Shown: piece by piece, positions 35,964-46,536 of the stretch
How positions within the stretch are numbered: position 1 is the stretch's first letter
How the letters are laid out: each line of letters opens with the position of its first letter
Origin: JABFWF01 sp035539135
Lineage (GTDB): Bacteria > Pseudomonadota > Gammaproteobacteria > Xanthomonadales > Xanthomonadaceae
Length of the DNA: 64,000 nucleotides
Assembly (NCBI GenBank): GCA_035539135.1
Contig: DATLJD010000008.1
Location: forward strand, 62,001 to 126,000
Direction of reading: 5' to 3'
The notes under the pieces: generated by a model
What the model saw: the letters and a program-made list of their open reading frames with translations, nothing else
Databases searched by the model: none
Told to the model about the DNA's origin: nothing
Made by a program: the position numbers and the translations under genes

Positions 35964-37091
35964 ATGGACGAGGCGACCGACGCGCTGCTGCGGCTGGTGC
36001 TCGCCGGCGGTGGGATCGCCGCGCGGCGCGCGCTGCTGGAAACCCACGGCGGCGCCACCGCTGCGCTCGCCGCCGGCGCACACGCCTGGCGCGCCGCCGG
36101 GCTGGGCCCGGAACAGGTCGCGACGCTGCGCAGGCCGGACCCTGCTGCGCTGGCGCGCGGGCACGCGTGGCTGCAAGCCGCCGGCCACCACCTGGTCGGC
36201 TGGACCGATCCCGACTATCCCCCCCTGTTGCGCCGGGGCGCGAACCCGCCGGTGGCGCTGTTCGTCGCCGGCGAACCGGCCCGGCTGTGGCACCCGCACC
36301 TGGCGGTGGTCGGCAGCCGCGCGGCCAGCGCCGGCGGGCTGGACAACGCGCGCGCGTTCGCGGGCGCGCTGGCCGCCGCCGGCTTCGGCGTGGCCAGCGG
36401 CATGGCGGCCGGGATCGACACCGCCGCGCACGAGGCCGCGCTCGCCGCCGGCGGCCTCACCGTCGCCGTGCTCGGCACCGGTCCCGACGTGCCCTACCCG
36501 CGCGCCAACCGCGCCCTGCACGCACGCATCGCCGACACCGGCGCGGTGGTCAGCGAGTACCCACCCGGCACGCGGGCCCTGAAGGAATACTTCCCCAACC
36601 GCAACCGCATCCTCGCCGGGCTGTCGCTCGGCACCCTGGTGGTCGAAGCCGCGCTGCGCTCGGGCGCGCTGATCACCGCGCGCCAGGCCGCCGACGCGGG
36701 CCGCGAGGTGTTCGCGATCCCCGGCTCGATCCACAACCCGGTCGCCCGCGGCTGCCACCGGCTGCTGCGCGAGGGCGCGGCGCTGGTCGAGGACGCGGGC
36801 GAGGTGATCGCCGCGCTGGCGCCGCTGGCGGGCGAACTCGGCGACGCCCTGCGCGCACGCCTGGGCGGGACGACCGTCCCGCCCGTCGCCGCCGGCTCAG
36901 CCGCCGTTCCGGACCTTCCGGCCCCCGACCACCAGCGCTTGTGGAAAGCCCTCGGGCATGACCCCACGGGTATGGATCAGCTGGCGGAAAGAACCGGATT
37001 GACGCCCGCGGAACTGTCCTCCATGCTGCTGCTCATGGAGCTGGAAGGCCGCGTGGTGCATGCCCACGGCCGTTATTCCCGCAAGCGCTGA
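35964..37091 (+). CDS. dprA: DNA-processing protein DprA
   Basis: A 375-residue DprA/Smf protein that loads RecA on single-stranded DNA during natural transformation. The Rossmann core has VVGSRAASAGGLDNARAFAG, GFGVASGMAAGIDTAAH, VLGTGPDVPYPRANRALH, YPPGTRALKEYFPNRNRILA and the later GALITARQAADAGREVFAIPG. A C-terminal winged helix (DHQRLWKALGHDPTGMDQLA) is present, as in the gammaproteobacterial form. Confidence 0.95.
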   Translation: MDEATDALLRLVLAGGGIAARRALLETHGGATAALAAGAHAWRAAGLGPEQVATLRRPDPAALARGHAWLQAAGHHLVGWTDPDYPPLLRRGANPPVALFVAGEPARLWHPHLAVVGSRAASAGGLDNARAFAGALAAAGFGVASGMAAGIDTAAHEAALAAGGLTVAVLGTGPDVPYPRANRALHARIADTGAVVSEYPPGTRALKEYFPNRNRILAGLSLGTLVVEAALRSGALITARQAADAGREVFAIPGSIHNPVARGCHRLLREGAALVEDAGEVIAALAPLAGELGDALRARLGGTTVPPVAAGSAAVPDLPAPDHQRLWKALGHDPTGMDQLAERTGLTPAELSSMLLLMELEGRVVHAHGRYSRKR

Positions 37092-37280
37092 GCGGCCGCC
37101 GGGCCGGCTCGGGGCGACGGCGCAGGGAAGCGTCGCGACCGCCACCAGGGGCATGGGCAACCATGGGTGTGGCGGCGGCGCGCCGCAGGGCGCGCCACGA
37201 CGCCGGCGGGCACGGAGCCCGACGGCGATCCCGGTCCGCCGGGTCCTCCTCAGCGCCCGCGAGGGCGCAGGCCGAGGGAA

Positions 37281-37772
37281 ATGAAAGAGAGCATCCTGGA
37301 CGTCCTGCTGTACCTGTTCGAACACTACATCGCCGAAGATTCCGTTCCGCCGCTGGGCGATCGCGATTCCCTGCAAAACGGCCCGCTTTTCCAAGAACTC
37401 ACCCAGGCCGGCTTCAGCCCGGCCGAGATCCACAAGGCCTTCGACTGGCTCGATGCCCTCGCCGAGCAGCGCCCGTCCACGCCCGCCCCGCGCGCGGATG
37501 GACCGGTGCGCGTGTACGCCGGGCCCGAGCTGGACAAGCTCGACGCCGAGTGCCGTGGCTTCCTGCTGTTCCTGGAGCAGCACGGCGTGCTCGACGCCCA
37601 GCAGCGCGAGCTGGTGCTCGACCGCGCCCTGGCGCTGGACCAGGACGAACTCGACCTGGACGACCTGAAATGGGTCGTGCTGCTGGTCCTGTTCGACCAG
37701 CCCGGTTCGGAAGCGGCCTACGCCTGGATGGAAACCCAGATGTTCCTGGACGAGCCGGAGCCGGTGCACTAG
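37281..37772 (+). CDS. smg: Smg family protein (DUF494)
   Basis: A 163-residue acidic protein beginning MKESILDVLLYLFEHYIAED, the family hallmark, with GFSPAEIHKAFDWLDALAEQ and a C-terminal helical part (DDLKWVVLLVLFDQPGSEAA). Function is poorly known; the gene sits between dprA and topA in many gammaproteobacteria, as here. GAGGGAAATG provides the start context. A short terminator follows the stop. Confidence 0.93.
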   Translation: MKESILDVLLYLFEHYIAEDSVPPLGDRDSLQNGPLFQELTQAGFSPAEIHKAFDWLDALAEQRPSTPAPRADGPVRVYAGPELDKLDAECRGFLLFLEQHGVLDAQQRELVLDRALALDQDELDLDDLKWVVLLVLFDQPGSEAAYAWMETQMFLDEPEPVH

Positions 37773-37782
37773 TCGCAGAGAC

Positions 37783-37803
37783 GGCCTTGGGGAAGGCCTT
37801 TTT
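37783..37803 (+). terminator. Short hairpin-T5 terminator after smg
   Basis: GGCCTT-GGGG-AAGGCC (6-bp stem) followed by TTTTT, 10 nt after the smg stop. The stem is short, so efficiency may be moderate. Confidence 0.65.
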
Positions 37804-37820
37804 AAAAAGGGGGAAGGACA

Positions 37821-38762
37821 ATGAACGACTCGGCGTCCGACGTCGTCTACGCGGGCTTCATGCGGCGCATGGGCGCCCTGTTCATCGACAGCTTCATCCT
37901 GGGCGGCGCGTTTTACGCGGTCCTGTTCGTGACCGGTATCGCGGTCGCCATCGTGGTCCCCGCGAGCAAGCCGGACCCGGACGCGCTGGGGGTCCTGGTC
38001 GGGTTCGTCTACCTGGCCTTGCTGCTCCTCTACTACGTCGGCGCGGCGCTCTACTACGCATTGCAGGAAAGCTCGAGCCACCAAGCCACGCTCGGCAAGC
38101 GCGCGCTCGGCATCAAGGTGACGGATGCGCGCGGGCGGCGCCTCGGCCGCGGGCAGGCGTTCGGGCGCTGGTTCGCCGCGTCGTTGTCCTATCTCACCTT
38201 CTACATCGGCTTCCTGATGGCGGCCTTCACCGAGCGCAAGCGCGCGCTGCACGATGTCGTGGCGGACACCCAGGTCGTGGACCGCTGGGCCTTCACCGAC
38301 ATGCCCGAGCGGCAGCAGCGGCACGTCGGCGCGGCGGCGATCGTGGTGGCGGTCATGGCAATCTTCATTCTGGTCGCCATCCTCGGCATCCTCGCGGCGA
38401 TCGCGATTCCGGCCTACCAGGACTACACGGTGCGGGCAAAGGTGGCGACGGCCGTTTCGGCCGCGACGCCGCTGGAAGGGCAGATCACCGCCTTCCTGCA
38501 GGCCGAAGGCCGCTGCCCGGTCAACGGGGAAGCCGGCATCGGCGCGCCCGACCGCTACGCCGACCGGCAGTCGGTTGCCTCGATCGCGGTCGGCGCCATG
38601 GACGCCACCGGCCACTGCGCCATCGAGGCGACCCTGCGCGATGCGCGGACGGCGGCCATCGACGGCAAGCGGGTCTGGCTGGAATACGACCCCGCGACCG
38701 GGGCCTGGCAGTGCTCCTCGGAGGTCGAGGACCGCTACCTGCCGACCGCCTGCCGGGGTTGA
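37821..38762 (+). CDS. RDD membrane domain fused to a pilin-like domain
   Basis: A 313-residue protein with two parts. Residues ~1-155 are an RDD domain: GFMRRMGALFIDSFILGGAF, two further helices (~57-80, ~118-135), and ALGIKVTDARGRRLGRGQAF. Residues ~172-313 look like a type IV pilin: the N-helix AILGILAAIAIPAYQDYTV is nearly identical to a pilin alpha1, and the end keeps the D-loop cysteines (Cys298, Cys311 in AWQC ... LPTAC) plus Cys232/266. There is no prepilin peptidase site and no Glu5, so the helix should stay as a membrane segment with the pilin head outside. Strong GGGGGAAGGA ribosome binding site. Function unknown. Confidence 0.82.
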   Translation: MNDSASDVVYAGFMRRMGALFIDSFILGGAFYAVLFVTGIAVAIVVPASKPDPDALGVLVGFVYLALLLLYYVGAALYYALQESSSHQATLGKRALGIKVTDARGRRLGRGQAFGRWFAASLSYLTFYIGFLMAAFTERKRALHDVVADTQVVDRWAFTDMPERQQRHVGAAAIVVAVMAIFILVAILGILAAIAIPAYQDYTVRAKVATAVSAATPLEGQITAFLQAEGRCPVNGEAGIGAPDRYADRQSVASIAVGAMDATGHCAIEATLRDARTAAIDGKRVWLEYDPATGAWQCSSEVEDRYLPTACRG

Positions 38763-39049
38763 TGCCCGCGACGGCGGGGTCGCCCTCCCCGCCCCCTGGC
38801 CCCGCGCCCCGACTGGGCGGGGGCCTGCTCCAAGCCGCTTCAACCCTGCACATTTGCCCGCCGTTCCGCGACGTACGGCGCACTTGCGGACCCATGGCCC
38901 GCCCGCGGCTTGACAGCCACGCCGGGCCGTGTGATTCCTAATAAATAAATGTGACGCCCGTGGCCGCGGCCGCGGGCGTTGCCTTGTCTGCCTCCCCATT
39001 GCGTTGCCTTCACGGGACGCCGCTCCCGCGCACGGAAAGCTCCGCCCCC

Positions 39050-41578
<2,529 letters not shown>

Positions 41579-41623
41579 GCGGCGCGCACCCGACCGGCCC
41601 TTCGCAGCCGGACGCGGGCTGCG

Positions 41624-41629
41624 TAAGCT
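41624..41629 (+). promoter_or_regulatory. -10-like TAAGCT, 6 nt before tsaC start
   Basis: TAAGCT ends 6 nt before the ATG at 41636 and only C/G bases lie between, so no ribosome binding site is present. Confidence 0.4.
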
Positions 41630-41635
41630 GCCCCC

Positions 41636-42196
41636 ATGCCTGACCTGTCCATCGCCGAAGCCGCCGCCGCCCTGCGCGCCGGCGGCGTGATCGCCTATCC
41701 CACCGAAGCGGTGTGGGGGCTGGGTTGCGACCCGTTCGACGAAGCCGCGGTGCTGCGCCTGCTGACGCTCAAGCAGCGCACCGTAGACAAGGGCCTGATC
41801 CTGATCGCCGGCGCGCCGGCGCAACTGGACGGTTTGCTCGACTGGGAGACGGTCCCGCCCGCGCGCCGCGCGGAGGCGCTCGCCAGCTGGCCCGGCCCGC
41901 ATACCTGGATCGTGCCCGCCACCGCGCGCGTGCCGGCCTGGATCACCGGCGCCCACGCCGGGGTCGCGGTGCGGGTCAGCGCGCACCCGCTGGTTGCCGA
42001 AGTGTGCGCGGCCTTCGGCGGGCCGATCGTGTCCACCAGCGCCAACCTCGCCGGCGCGCCGCCGGCCTACCGCCGCGACGCGCTCGATCCCGCGCTGCTC
42101 GCCCGTTGCGACGGCGTGACCGAAGGCGAGACCGCCGGCCGCGCCGCGCCCAGCACGATCCGCGACGCCCTCAGCGGCGCCGTCCTGCGCCCCTGA
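41636..42196 (+). CDS. tsaC: Threonylcarbamoyl-AMP synthase
   Basis: A 186-residue TsaC (short YrdC form) that makes threonylcarbamoyl-AMP for t6A37 in ANN-reading tRNAs. It has GGVIAYPTEAVWGLGCDP, the substrate-pocket residues in LKQRTVDKGLILIAG, GPHTWIVPA, and the C-terminal STSANLAGAPP. It is full length for the TsaC branch and follows topA directly, as in relatives. Confidence 0.95.
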   Translation: MPDLSIAEAAAALRAGGVIAYPTEAVWGLGCDPFDEAAVLRLLTLKQRTVDKGLILIAGAPAQLDGLLDWETVPPARRAEALASWPGPHTWIVPATARVPAWITGAHAGVAVRVSAHPLVAEVCAAFGGPIVSTSANLAGAPPAYRRDALDPALLARCDGVTEGETAGRAAPSTIRDALSGAVLRP

Positions 42197-42249
42197 ACGG
42201 GGTGGAACCCGCGGCCGCAGGCCGCTTTCGCCCCGGCGCGCGGCGACGG

Positions 42250-42255
42250 CATCAT
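42250..42255 (+). promoter_or_regulatory. -10-like CATCAT, 6 nt before the DUF4124 gene start
   Basis: CATCAT ends 6 nt before the ATG at 42262; the match to TATAAT is only 4 of 6, so it is the weakest member of the series. Confidence 0.3.
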
Positions 42256-42261
42256 GCGCGC

Positions 42262-42957
42262 ATGGCCGGCCGCTTCGCCCTCGCCGCATCGCTCGCCTGC
42301 TGCCTGCTGCTGCAGCCGCGGGCAAGCCTCGCCGCCGACGAGGTGGTGATCTACCGCTGCACCGACGCGCGCGGCCAGCTGACCCTGCGCGACTCGCCCT
42401 GCCCGAAGGGCCAGACCCAGGAAACGCGCAGCATGCTGCGGCCAAAGGACGCGCCGCCCGTGGTCATCGCGCCGCGCCCGCCGCGCGCCCCGGCCACGGA
42501 CGCGCCGCCCCCACCACCGGTCGAACGCGTGGTCGTGCTGCAGCCGCCGCGTCCGCTGTACGAGTGCGTCACGCCCGATGGCGCGCGCTACACCAGCGAC
42601 ACGCCCGAGGGCAATCCGCGCTGGGTGCCGCTGTGGACGCTCGGCGTCCCGGTCGCGCCCTACCCGTCTTCCGGCACGGTCGGCAGCACCTCGCTGGCGA
42701 TCACCCACGGCAACGTCCGCATCACCGGCGGCCGCACCGTGGTGACGCCGCCGGTGTACGGCCCCGCCGCCTACGGCGCCGGCACCTGGGTCCGCGACGC
42801 ATGCCACGCGCTGCCGCCAGCCGAGGTCTGCGCGCGCCTGCGCGATCGCCGCGACGAACTCAACCGCCGCTTCTTCAACGCCCAGCCCAGCGAGCGCGCG
42901 CGACTGGGCGTGGAGGAACGCGGGATCAACGCGCGCCTCGCGCAGGATTGCCGGTGA
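42262..42957 (+). CDS. Secreted DUF4124-like protein, first of a pair
   Basis: A 231-residue exported protein. After the signal peptide (~1-24) a DUF4124-type unit (EVVIYRCTDARGQLTLRDSP, CPKGQTQE) is followed by a Pro/Ala-rich linker, a second, related beta motif (YECVTPDGARYTSDTPEG), and a helical C-terminus (ACHALPPAEVCARLRDRRDE) with paired cysteines. It probably sits in the periplasm with several disulfides. Its stop overlaps the start of a paralogous gene by 4 nt (GTGA). Function unknown. Confidence 0.75.
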   Translation: MAGRFALAASLACCLLLQPRASLAADEVVIYRCTDARGQLTLRDSPCPKGQTQETRSMLRPKDAPPVVIAPRPPRAPATDAPPPPPVERVVVLQPPRPLYECVTPDGARYTSDTPEGNPRWVPLWTLGVPVAPYPSSGTVGSTSLAITHGNVRITGGRTVVTPPVYGPAAYGAGTWVRDACHALPPAEVCARLRDRRDELNRRFFNAQPSERARLGVEERGINARLAQDCR

Positions 42958-43601
42958 CGGCGCGGTTGGCGGGGCTGCTGCTGGCATGCGCGTGCGTTGC
43001 CGCCGCGATCGCGGCGGCATCCGCCGCCGAGCCCGCGCGGACGAGCATCGTCATCTACCGCTGCACCGACCTCTACGGCCGGCTGACGGTGCAGAACGAC
43101 GTGCCCTGCCCGAAGAACACGCGCCAGGAAAAGCAGGTCGTGGACGCGCCGGCGCCGATTCCGGCCTACCAGCCGATCGCCATCCCGGAGCCCGCACCGC
43201 CGCCCCCGCCGCCATTGCCGCCCACGCCACCCGTCGCCGCCGAGCCGGCGCCGCCGGGTCCGCCCCCGCCGCTGTTCCAGTGCAGCTCGCCCGACGGCGG
43301 CCAGTACTTCAGCGAAGCGCGCGAACCGGAACCGCGCTGCGTCCCGCTGCAGGTCGTCGGCCTGGACGGCAGTCCGCAGGGCGCGGGCGGCGCCGCCTGC
43401 GCGATCGTGCGCGACAGCTGCACGCGCATTGCCGACGCCGATGCCTGCGAGGCCTGGGGGCATCGCCTGCGCGAGGCGGAAACGGCGTGGCGCTTCGGAC
43501 GCAGGGAACTCGCGTCGCAGCACCAGGCCGAGTTCGACAGGATCCGCGCGATCGTCGACGCGAGCACTTGCGGCCAGCGGCCGGCCGACGCCGGCCACTG
43601 A
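42954..43601 (+). CDS. Secreted DUF4124-like protein, second of a pair
   Basis: A 215-residue exported protein starting at a GTG inside the previous stop. The layout repeats that of its neighbour: signal peptide (~1-24), SIVIYRCTDLYGRLTVQNDV then CPKNTRQE, a long Pro-rich linker, FQCSSPDGGQYFSEARE, and a helical end (CTRIADADACEAWGHRLREA). Shared motifs at the same places show tandem duplication and divergence. Function unknown. Confidence 0.72.
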   Translation: MTARLAGLLLACACVAAAIAAASAAEPARTSIVIYRCTDLYGRLTVQNDVPCPKNTRQEKQVVDAPAPIPAYQPIAIPEPAPPPPPPLPPTPPVAAEPAPPGPPPPLFQCSSPDGGQYFSEAREPEPRCVPLQVVGLDGSPQGAGGAACAIVRDSCTRIADADACEAWGHRLREAETAWRFGRRELASQHQAEFDRIRAIVDASTCGQRPADAGH

Positions 43602-43616
43602 CGCACCGGGCGCTGC

Positions 43617-43817
43617 TCAGCGCTTCGGCCGCAGCCGCCGGTCGTCCATGTCGCGTGGCGCTCGCGCGGGGGTCGCCTCGCGCTGCACGCCGCCGTCGAA
43701 CAGCGGCCAGTCCTGTTCGCTGGACTTGGTGTTGCGGTCGCCGGAACTGAAGGCCGGATCGCGCGGCGCGGTGCCGGGGTCCGGACGGCGCGGCGGCTGG
43801 GCGGGTGTGCGCGGCAT
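43617..43817 (-). CDS. Small Arg/Pro/Asp-rich protein, unknown
   Basis: A 66-residue hydrophilic protein with no membrane segment. Its core (DPAFSSGDRNTKSSEQDWPL, FDGGVQREATPARA) is not simple low complexity and looks like a conserved short family, but I cannot name it. A GGAGTGCC before the ATG at 43817 may be the ribosome binding site. It is convergent with the DUF4124-like pair, 15 nt apart. Confidence 0.5.
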   Translation of the reverse strand: MPRTPAQPPRRPDPGTAPRDPAFSSGDRNTKSSEQDWPLFDGGVQREATPARAPRDMDDRRLRPKR

Positions 43818-43950
43818 GGCGGCACTCCTGGCAGGGATCGTGACGCAGGATGCGCCCGCGCCGGTCAAGGCCCCGTCGCCATGCATCGGACGGGCGGCGA
43901 TGCAACACAGTCGGCGCACCGGCGGCCGCAATCGCGGCCGGCGCGCGGGC

Positions 43951-43956
43951 TATAGT
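43951..43956 (+). promoter_or_regulatory. Putative -10 element TATAGT for gshA
   Basis: TATAGT lies 34 nt before the gshA ATG in a GC-rich gap. No clear -35 was found at the expected distance. Confidence 0.45.
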
Positions 43957-43990
43957 CGCGACCTGCGCCGAGCGCACCACGGATGGACCG

Positions 43991-45355
43991 ATGTCGAGCC
44001 CCAGCAACGTCGCCGAAACGCCGATCACCGACCCCCGCGCGCTGGTCGAGTACCTCGCCGCGGGCGCGCGGCCGCGCGGCGACTGGAAGATCGGCACCGA
44101 GCACGAGAAGTTCGGCTTCCGCCTGGACGACCTGCGGCCGCCGGGCTTCGACGGCGAGCGCGGCATCGAGGCGCTGCTCACCGGCTTGGCGCGCTACGGC
44201 TGGACGCCGGTCGAGGAGGGCGGGCGCACCATCGCGCTGACCCGCGACGGCGCCTCGGTGACGCTGGAGCCCGCCGGCCAGCTCGAGCTGTCCGGCGCGC
44301 CGCTGGACGACATCCACCAGACCTGCTGCGAAGTCGACAGCCACCTGCACGAGGTGCGCGGCGTCGCCGACGCGCTCGGCCTCGGCTTCCTCGGCATGGG
44401 CTTCCAGCCCAAGTGGTCGCGCGCCGACATGCCGTGGATGCCCAAGGGCCGCTACGGGATCATGCGCCGCTACATGCCGACCCGCGGCGACCTCGGCCTG
44501 GACATGATGACCCGCACCTGCACGGTGCAGGTCAACCTCGACTTCGCCGACGAAGCGGACATGGTGCGCAAGTTCCGCGTTTCGCTCGCGCTGCAGCCGG
44601 TCGCGACCGCGCTGTTCGCCGACTCGCCGTTCACCGAGGGCAAGCCGAACGGCTACCTCAGCTACCGCTCGCACATCTGGACCGACACTGATCCGGACCG
44701 CACCGGCATGCTCGACTTCGTGTTCGAGGACGGCTTCGGCTTCGAGCGCTACGTCGACTACCTGCTCGACGTCCCGATGTACTTCGCCTACCGCGGCGGC
44801 CGTTACGTGGATTTGGCCGGGCGCTCGTTCCGCGACTTCCTGGCCGGCCGCCTCGACGCCCTGCCGGGCGAGCTGCCGACCCTGCGCGACTGGTCCGACC
44901 ACATGACCACCGCGTTCCCGGAAGTGCGCCTGAAGAAGTACCTGGAGATGCGCGGCGCCGACGGCGGGCCGTGGAACCGGTTGTGCGCGCTGCCCGCGTT
45001 CTGGGTCGGCCTGCTGTACGACGACGCCGCGCTGGACGCCGCCTGGGACCTGGTCCGCGACTTCACGATGGAAGAACGCCACGCGCTGCGCGACGGCGTG
45101 CCGAAGCACGCGTTGAAGCTGCCGTTCCGCGGCGGCACCGTGCGCGACCTCGCCCTGGAGGCGCTGAAGATCTCCGCGCACGGCCTGCAGCGGCGCGCGC
45201 GACGCAACCGCAACGGCGCCGACGAGAGCATCTTCCTGACCCCGCTGATCGACATCGCGGAGGCCGACGAGACGCCGGCCGAGCGCAAGCTCGCGCTGTT
45301 CCACGGCCGCTGGAACGGCAGCGTGGACCCGGTCTTCCGCGAGTACGCTTACTGA
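43991..45355 (+). CDS. gshA: Glutamate--cysteine ligase, plant-type
   Basis: A 454-residue ligase that makes gamma-glutamylcysteine, the first step of glutathione synthesis. It belongs to the plant/alphaproteobacterial-like class also used by Xanthomonadaceae: WKIGTEHEKFGFRLDD near the N-terminus, GASVTLEPAGQLELSGAPLD, KGRYGIMRRYMPTRG, and a long C-terminal domain with KKYLEMRGADGGPWNRLCAL. It is followed by genes of glutathione-dependent formaldehyde oxidation, in the same direction. Confidence 0.93.
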   Translation: MSSPSNVAETPITDPRALVEYLAAGARPRGDWKIGTEHEKFGFRLDDLRPPGFDGERGIEALLTGLARYGWTPVEEGGRTIALTRDGASVTLEPAGQLELSGAPLDDIHQTCCEVDSHLHEVRGVADALGLGFLGMGFQPKWSRADMPWMPKGRYGIMRRYMPTRGDLGLDMMTRTCTVQVNLDFADEADMVRKFRVSLALQPVATALFADSPFTEGKPNGYLSYRSHIWTDTDPDRTGMLDFVFEDGFGFERYVDYLLDVPMYFAYRGGRYVDLAGRSFRDFLAGRLDALPGELPTLRDWSDHMTTAFPEVRLKKYLEMRGADGGPWNRLCALPAFWVGLLYDDAALDAAWDLVRDFTMEERHALRDGVPKHALKLPFRGGTVRDLALEALKISAHGLQRRARRNRNGADESIFLTPLIDIAEADETPAERKLALFHGRWNGSVDPVFREYAY

Positions 45356-45416
45356 GTCGTCCCCCACGGCGCCTGGCTGTCCTGCGGCCACGGGCCGGTC
45401 ATCCAGGAGTACCGCC

Positions 45417-46526
45417 ATGAAATCCCGCGCCGCCGTCGCCTTCGCCCCCGGAAAGCCGCTGGAGATCGTCGAACTCGACGTCGCGCCGCCGCGCAAGGGC
45501 GAAGTGCTGGTGAAGATCACCCACACCGCGCTGTGCCACACCGACGCGTTCACCCTGTCCGGCGAGGATCCGGAAGGCGTGTTCCCGGCGGTGCTCGGGC
45601 ACGAGGGCGCGGGCGTGGTGGTGGAGGTCGGCGAGGGCGTCACCAGCGTGAAGCCGGGCGACCACGTGATCCCGCTGTACACCGCCGAATGCGGCGAGTG
45701 CCTGTTCTGCAAGTCGGGCAAGACCAACCTGTGCGTCGCCGTGCGCGCGACCCAGGGCAAGGGCGTGATGCCCGACGGCACCACCCGCTTCAGCTACAAC
45801 GGCGAGCCGGTCTACCACTACATGGGGTGCTCGACCTTCAGCGAGTACACCGTGGTCGCCGAGGTCTCGCTAGCCAAGGTCAACCCGCAGGCCAACCCCG
45901 AACACGTGTGCCTGCTCGGCTGCGGCGTCACCACCGGCATCGGCGCCGTGCACAACACGGCGAAGGTGCAGGCGGGCGACAGCGTCGCCGTGTTCGGCCT
46001 CGGCGCGATCGGCCTTGCGGTGATCCAGGGCGCGAAGCAGGCCAGGGCCGGCCGGATCATCGCGATCGACACCAACCCGGACAAGTTCGCGCTGGCGAAG
46101 GAGATGGGCGCGACCGACTGCGTCAACCCGAAGGATTTCGACAAGCCGATCCAGCAGGTGATCGTCGAGATGACCGGCTGGGGCGTGGACCACAGCTTCG
46201 AGTGCATCGGCAATGTCGAGGTGATGCGCGCGGCGCTGGAGTGCGCGCACCGCGGCTGGGGCCAGAGCGTGATCATCGGCGTGGCCGGCGCCGGCAAGGA
46301 AATCAGCACGCGGCCGTTCCAGCTGGTCACCGGGCGCAAGTGGATGGGCACCGCGTTCGGCGGGGTGAAGGGGCGCTCGCAGCTGCCGGGCATGGTCGAG
46401 GACGCGATGCGCGGCGACATCCAGCTCGCGCCCTTCGTCACCCACACCCTGCCGCTGGAACGGATCAACGAGGCCTTCGACCTCATGCACGCAGGCAAGT
46501 CGATCCGGGCCGTGATCCATTACTGA
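45417..46526 (+). CDS. adhC: S-(hydroxymethyl)glutathione dehydrogenase (class III ADH)
   Basis: A 369-residue zinc alcohol dehydrogenase that oxidises S-hydroxymethylglutathione to S-formylglutathione with NAD+. Catalytic-zinc ligands are in ALCHTDAFTLSGEDPEG, GHEGAGVV and later LGCGVTTGIGA; structural-zinc cysteines lie in CGECLFCKSGKTNLC; the NAD motif is VFGLGAIGLAVIQGAKQA. It is full length. A CAGGAG ribosome binding site precedes the ATG. It lies 10 nt before fghA and 61 nt after gshA. Confidence 0.96.
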   Translation: MKSRAAVAFAPGKPLEIVELDVAPPRKGEVLVKITHTALCHTDAFTLSGEDPEGVFPAVLGHEGAGVVVEVGEGVTSVKPGDHVIPLYTAECGECLFCKSGKTNLCVAVRATQGKGVMPDGTTRFSYNGEPVYHYMGCSTFSEYTVVAEVSLAKVNPQANPEHVCLLGCGVTTGIGAVHNTAKVQAGDSVAVFGLGAIGLAVIQGAKQARAGRIIAIDTNPDKFALAKEMGATDCVNPKDFDKPIQQVIVEMTGWGVDHSFECIGNVEVMRAALECAHRGWGQSVIIGVAGAGKEISTRPFQLVTGRKWMGTAFGGVKGRSQLPGMVEDAMRGDIQLAPFVTHTLPLERINEAFDLMHAGKSIRAVIHY

Positions 46527-46536
46527 GGGCGCCGCG

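Noticed and set aside
38910..38946. Strong topA promoter (TTGACA with TAATAAATAAAT)
   Set aside because: TTGACA at 38910-38915 is perfect, but the AT-rich element is about 23 nt away, too far for a normal spacer, and no hexamer at 16-18 nt fits.
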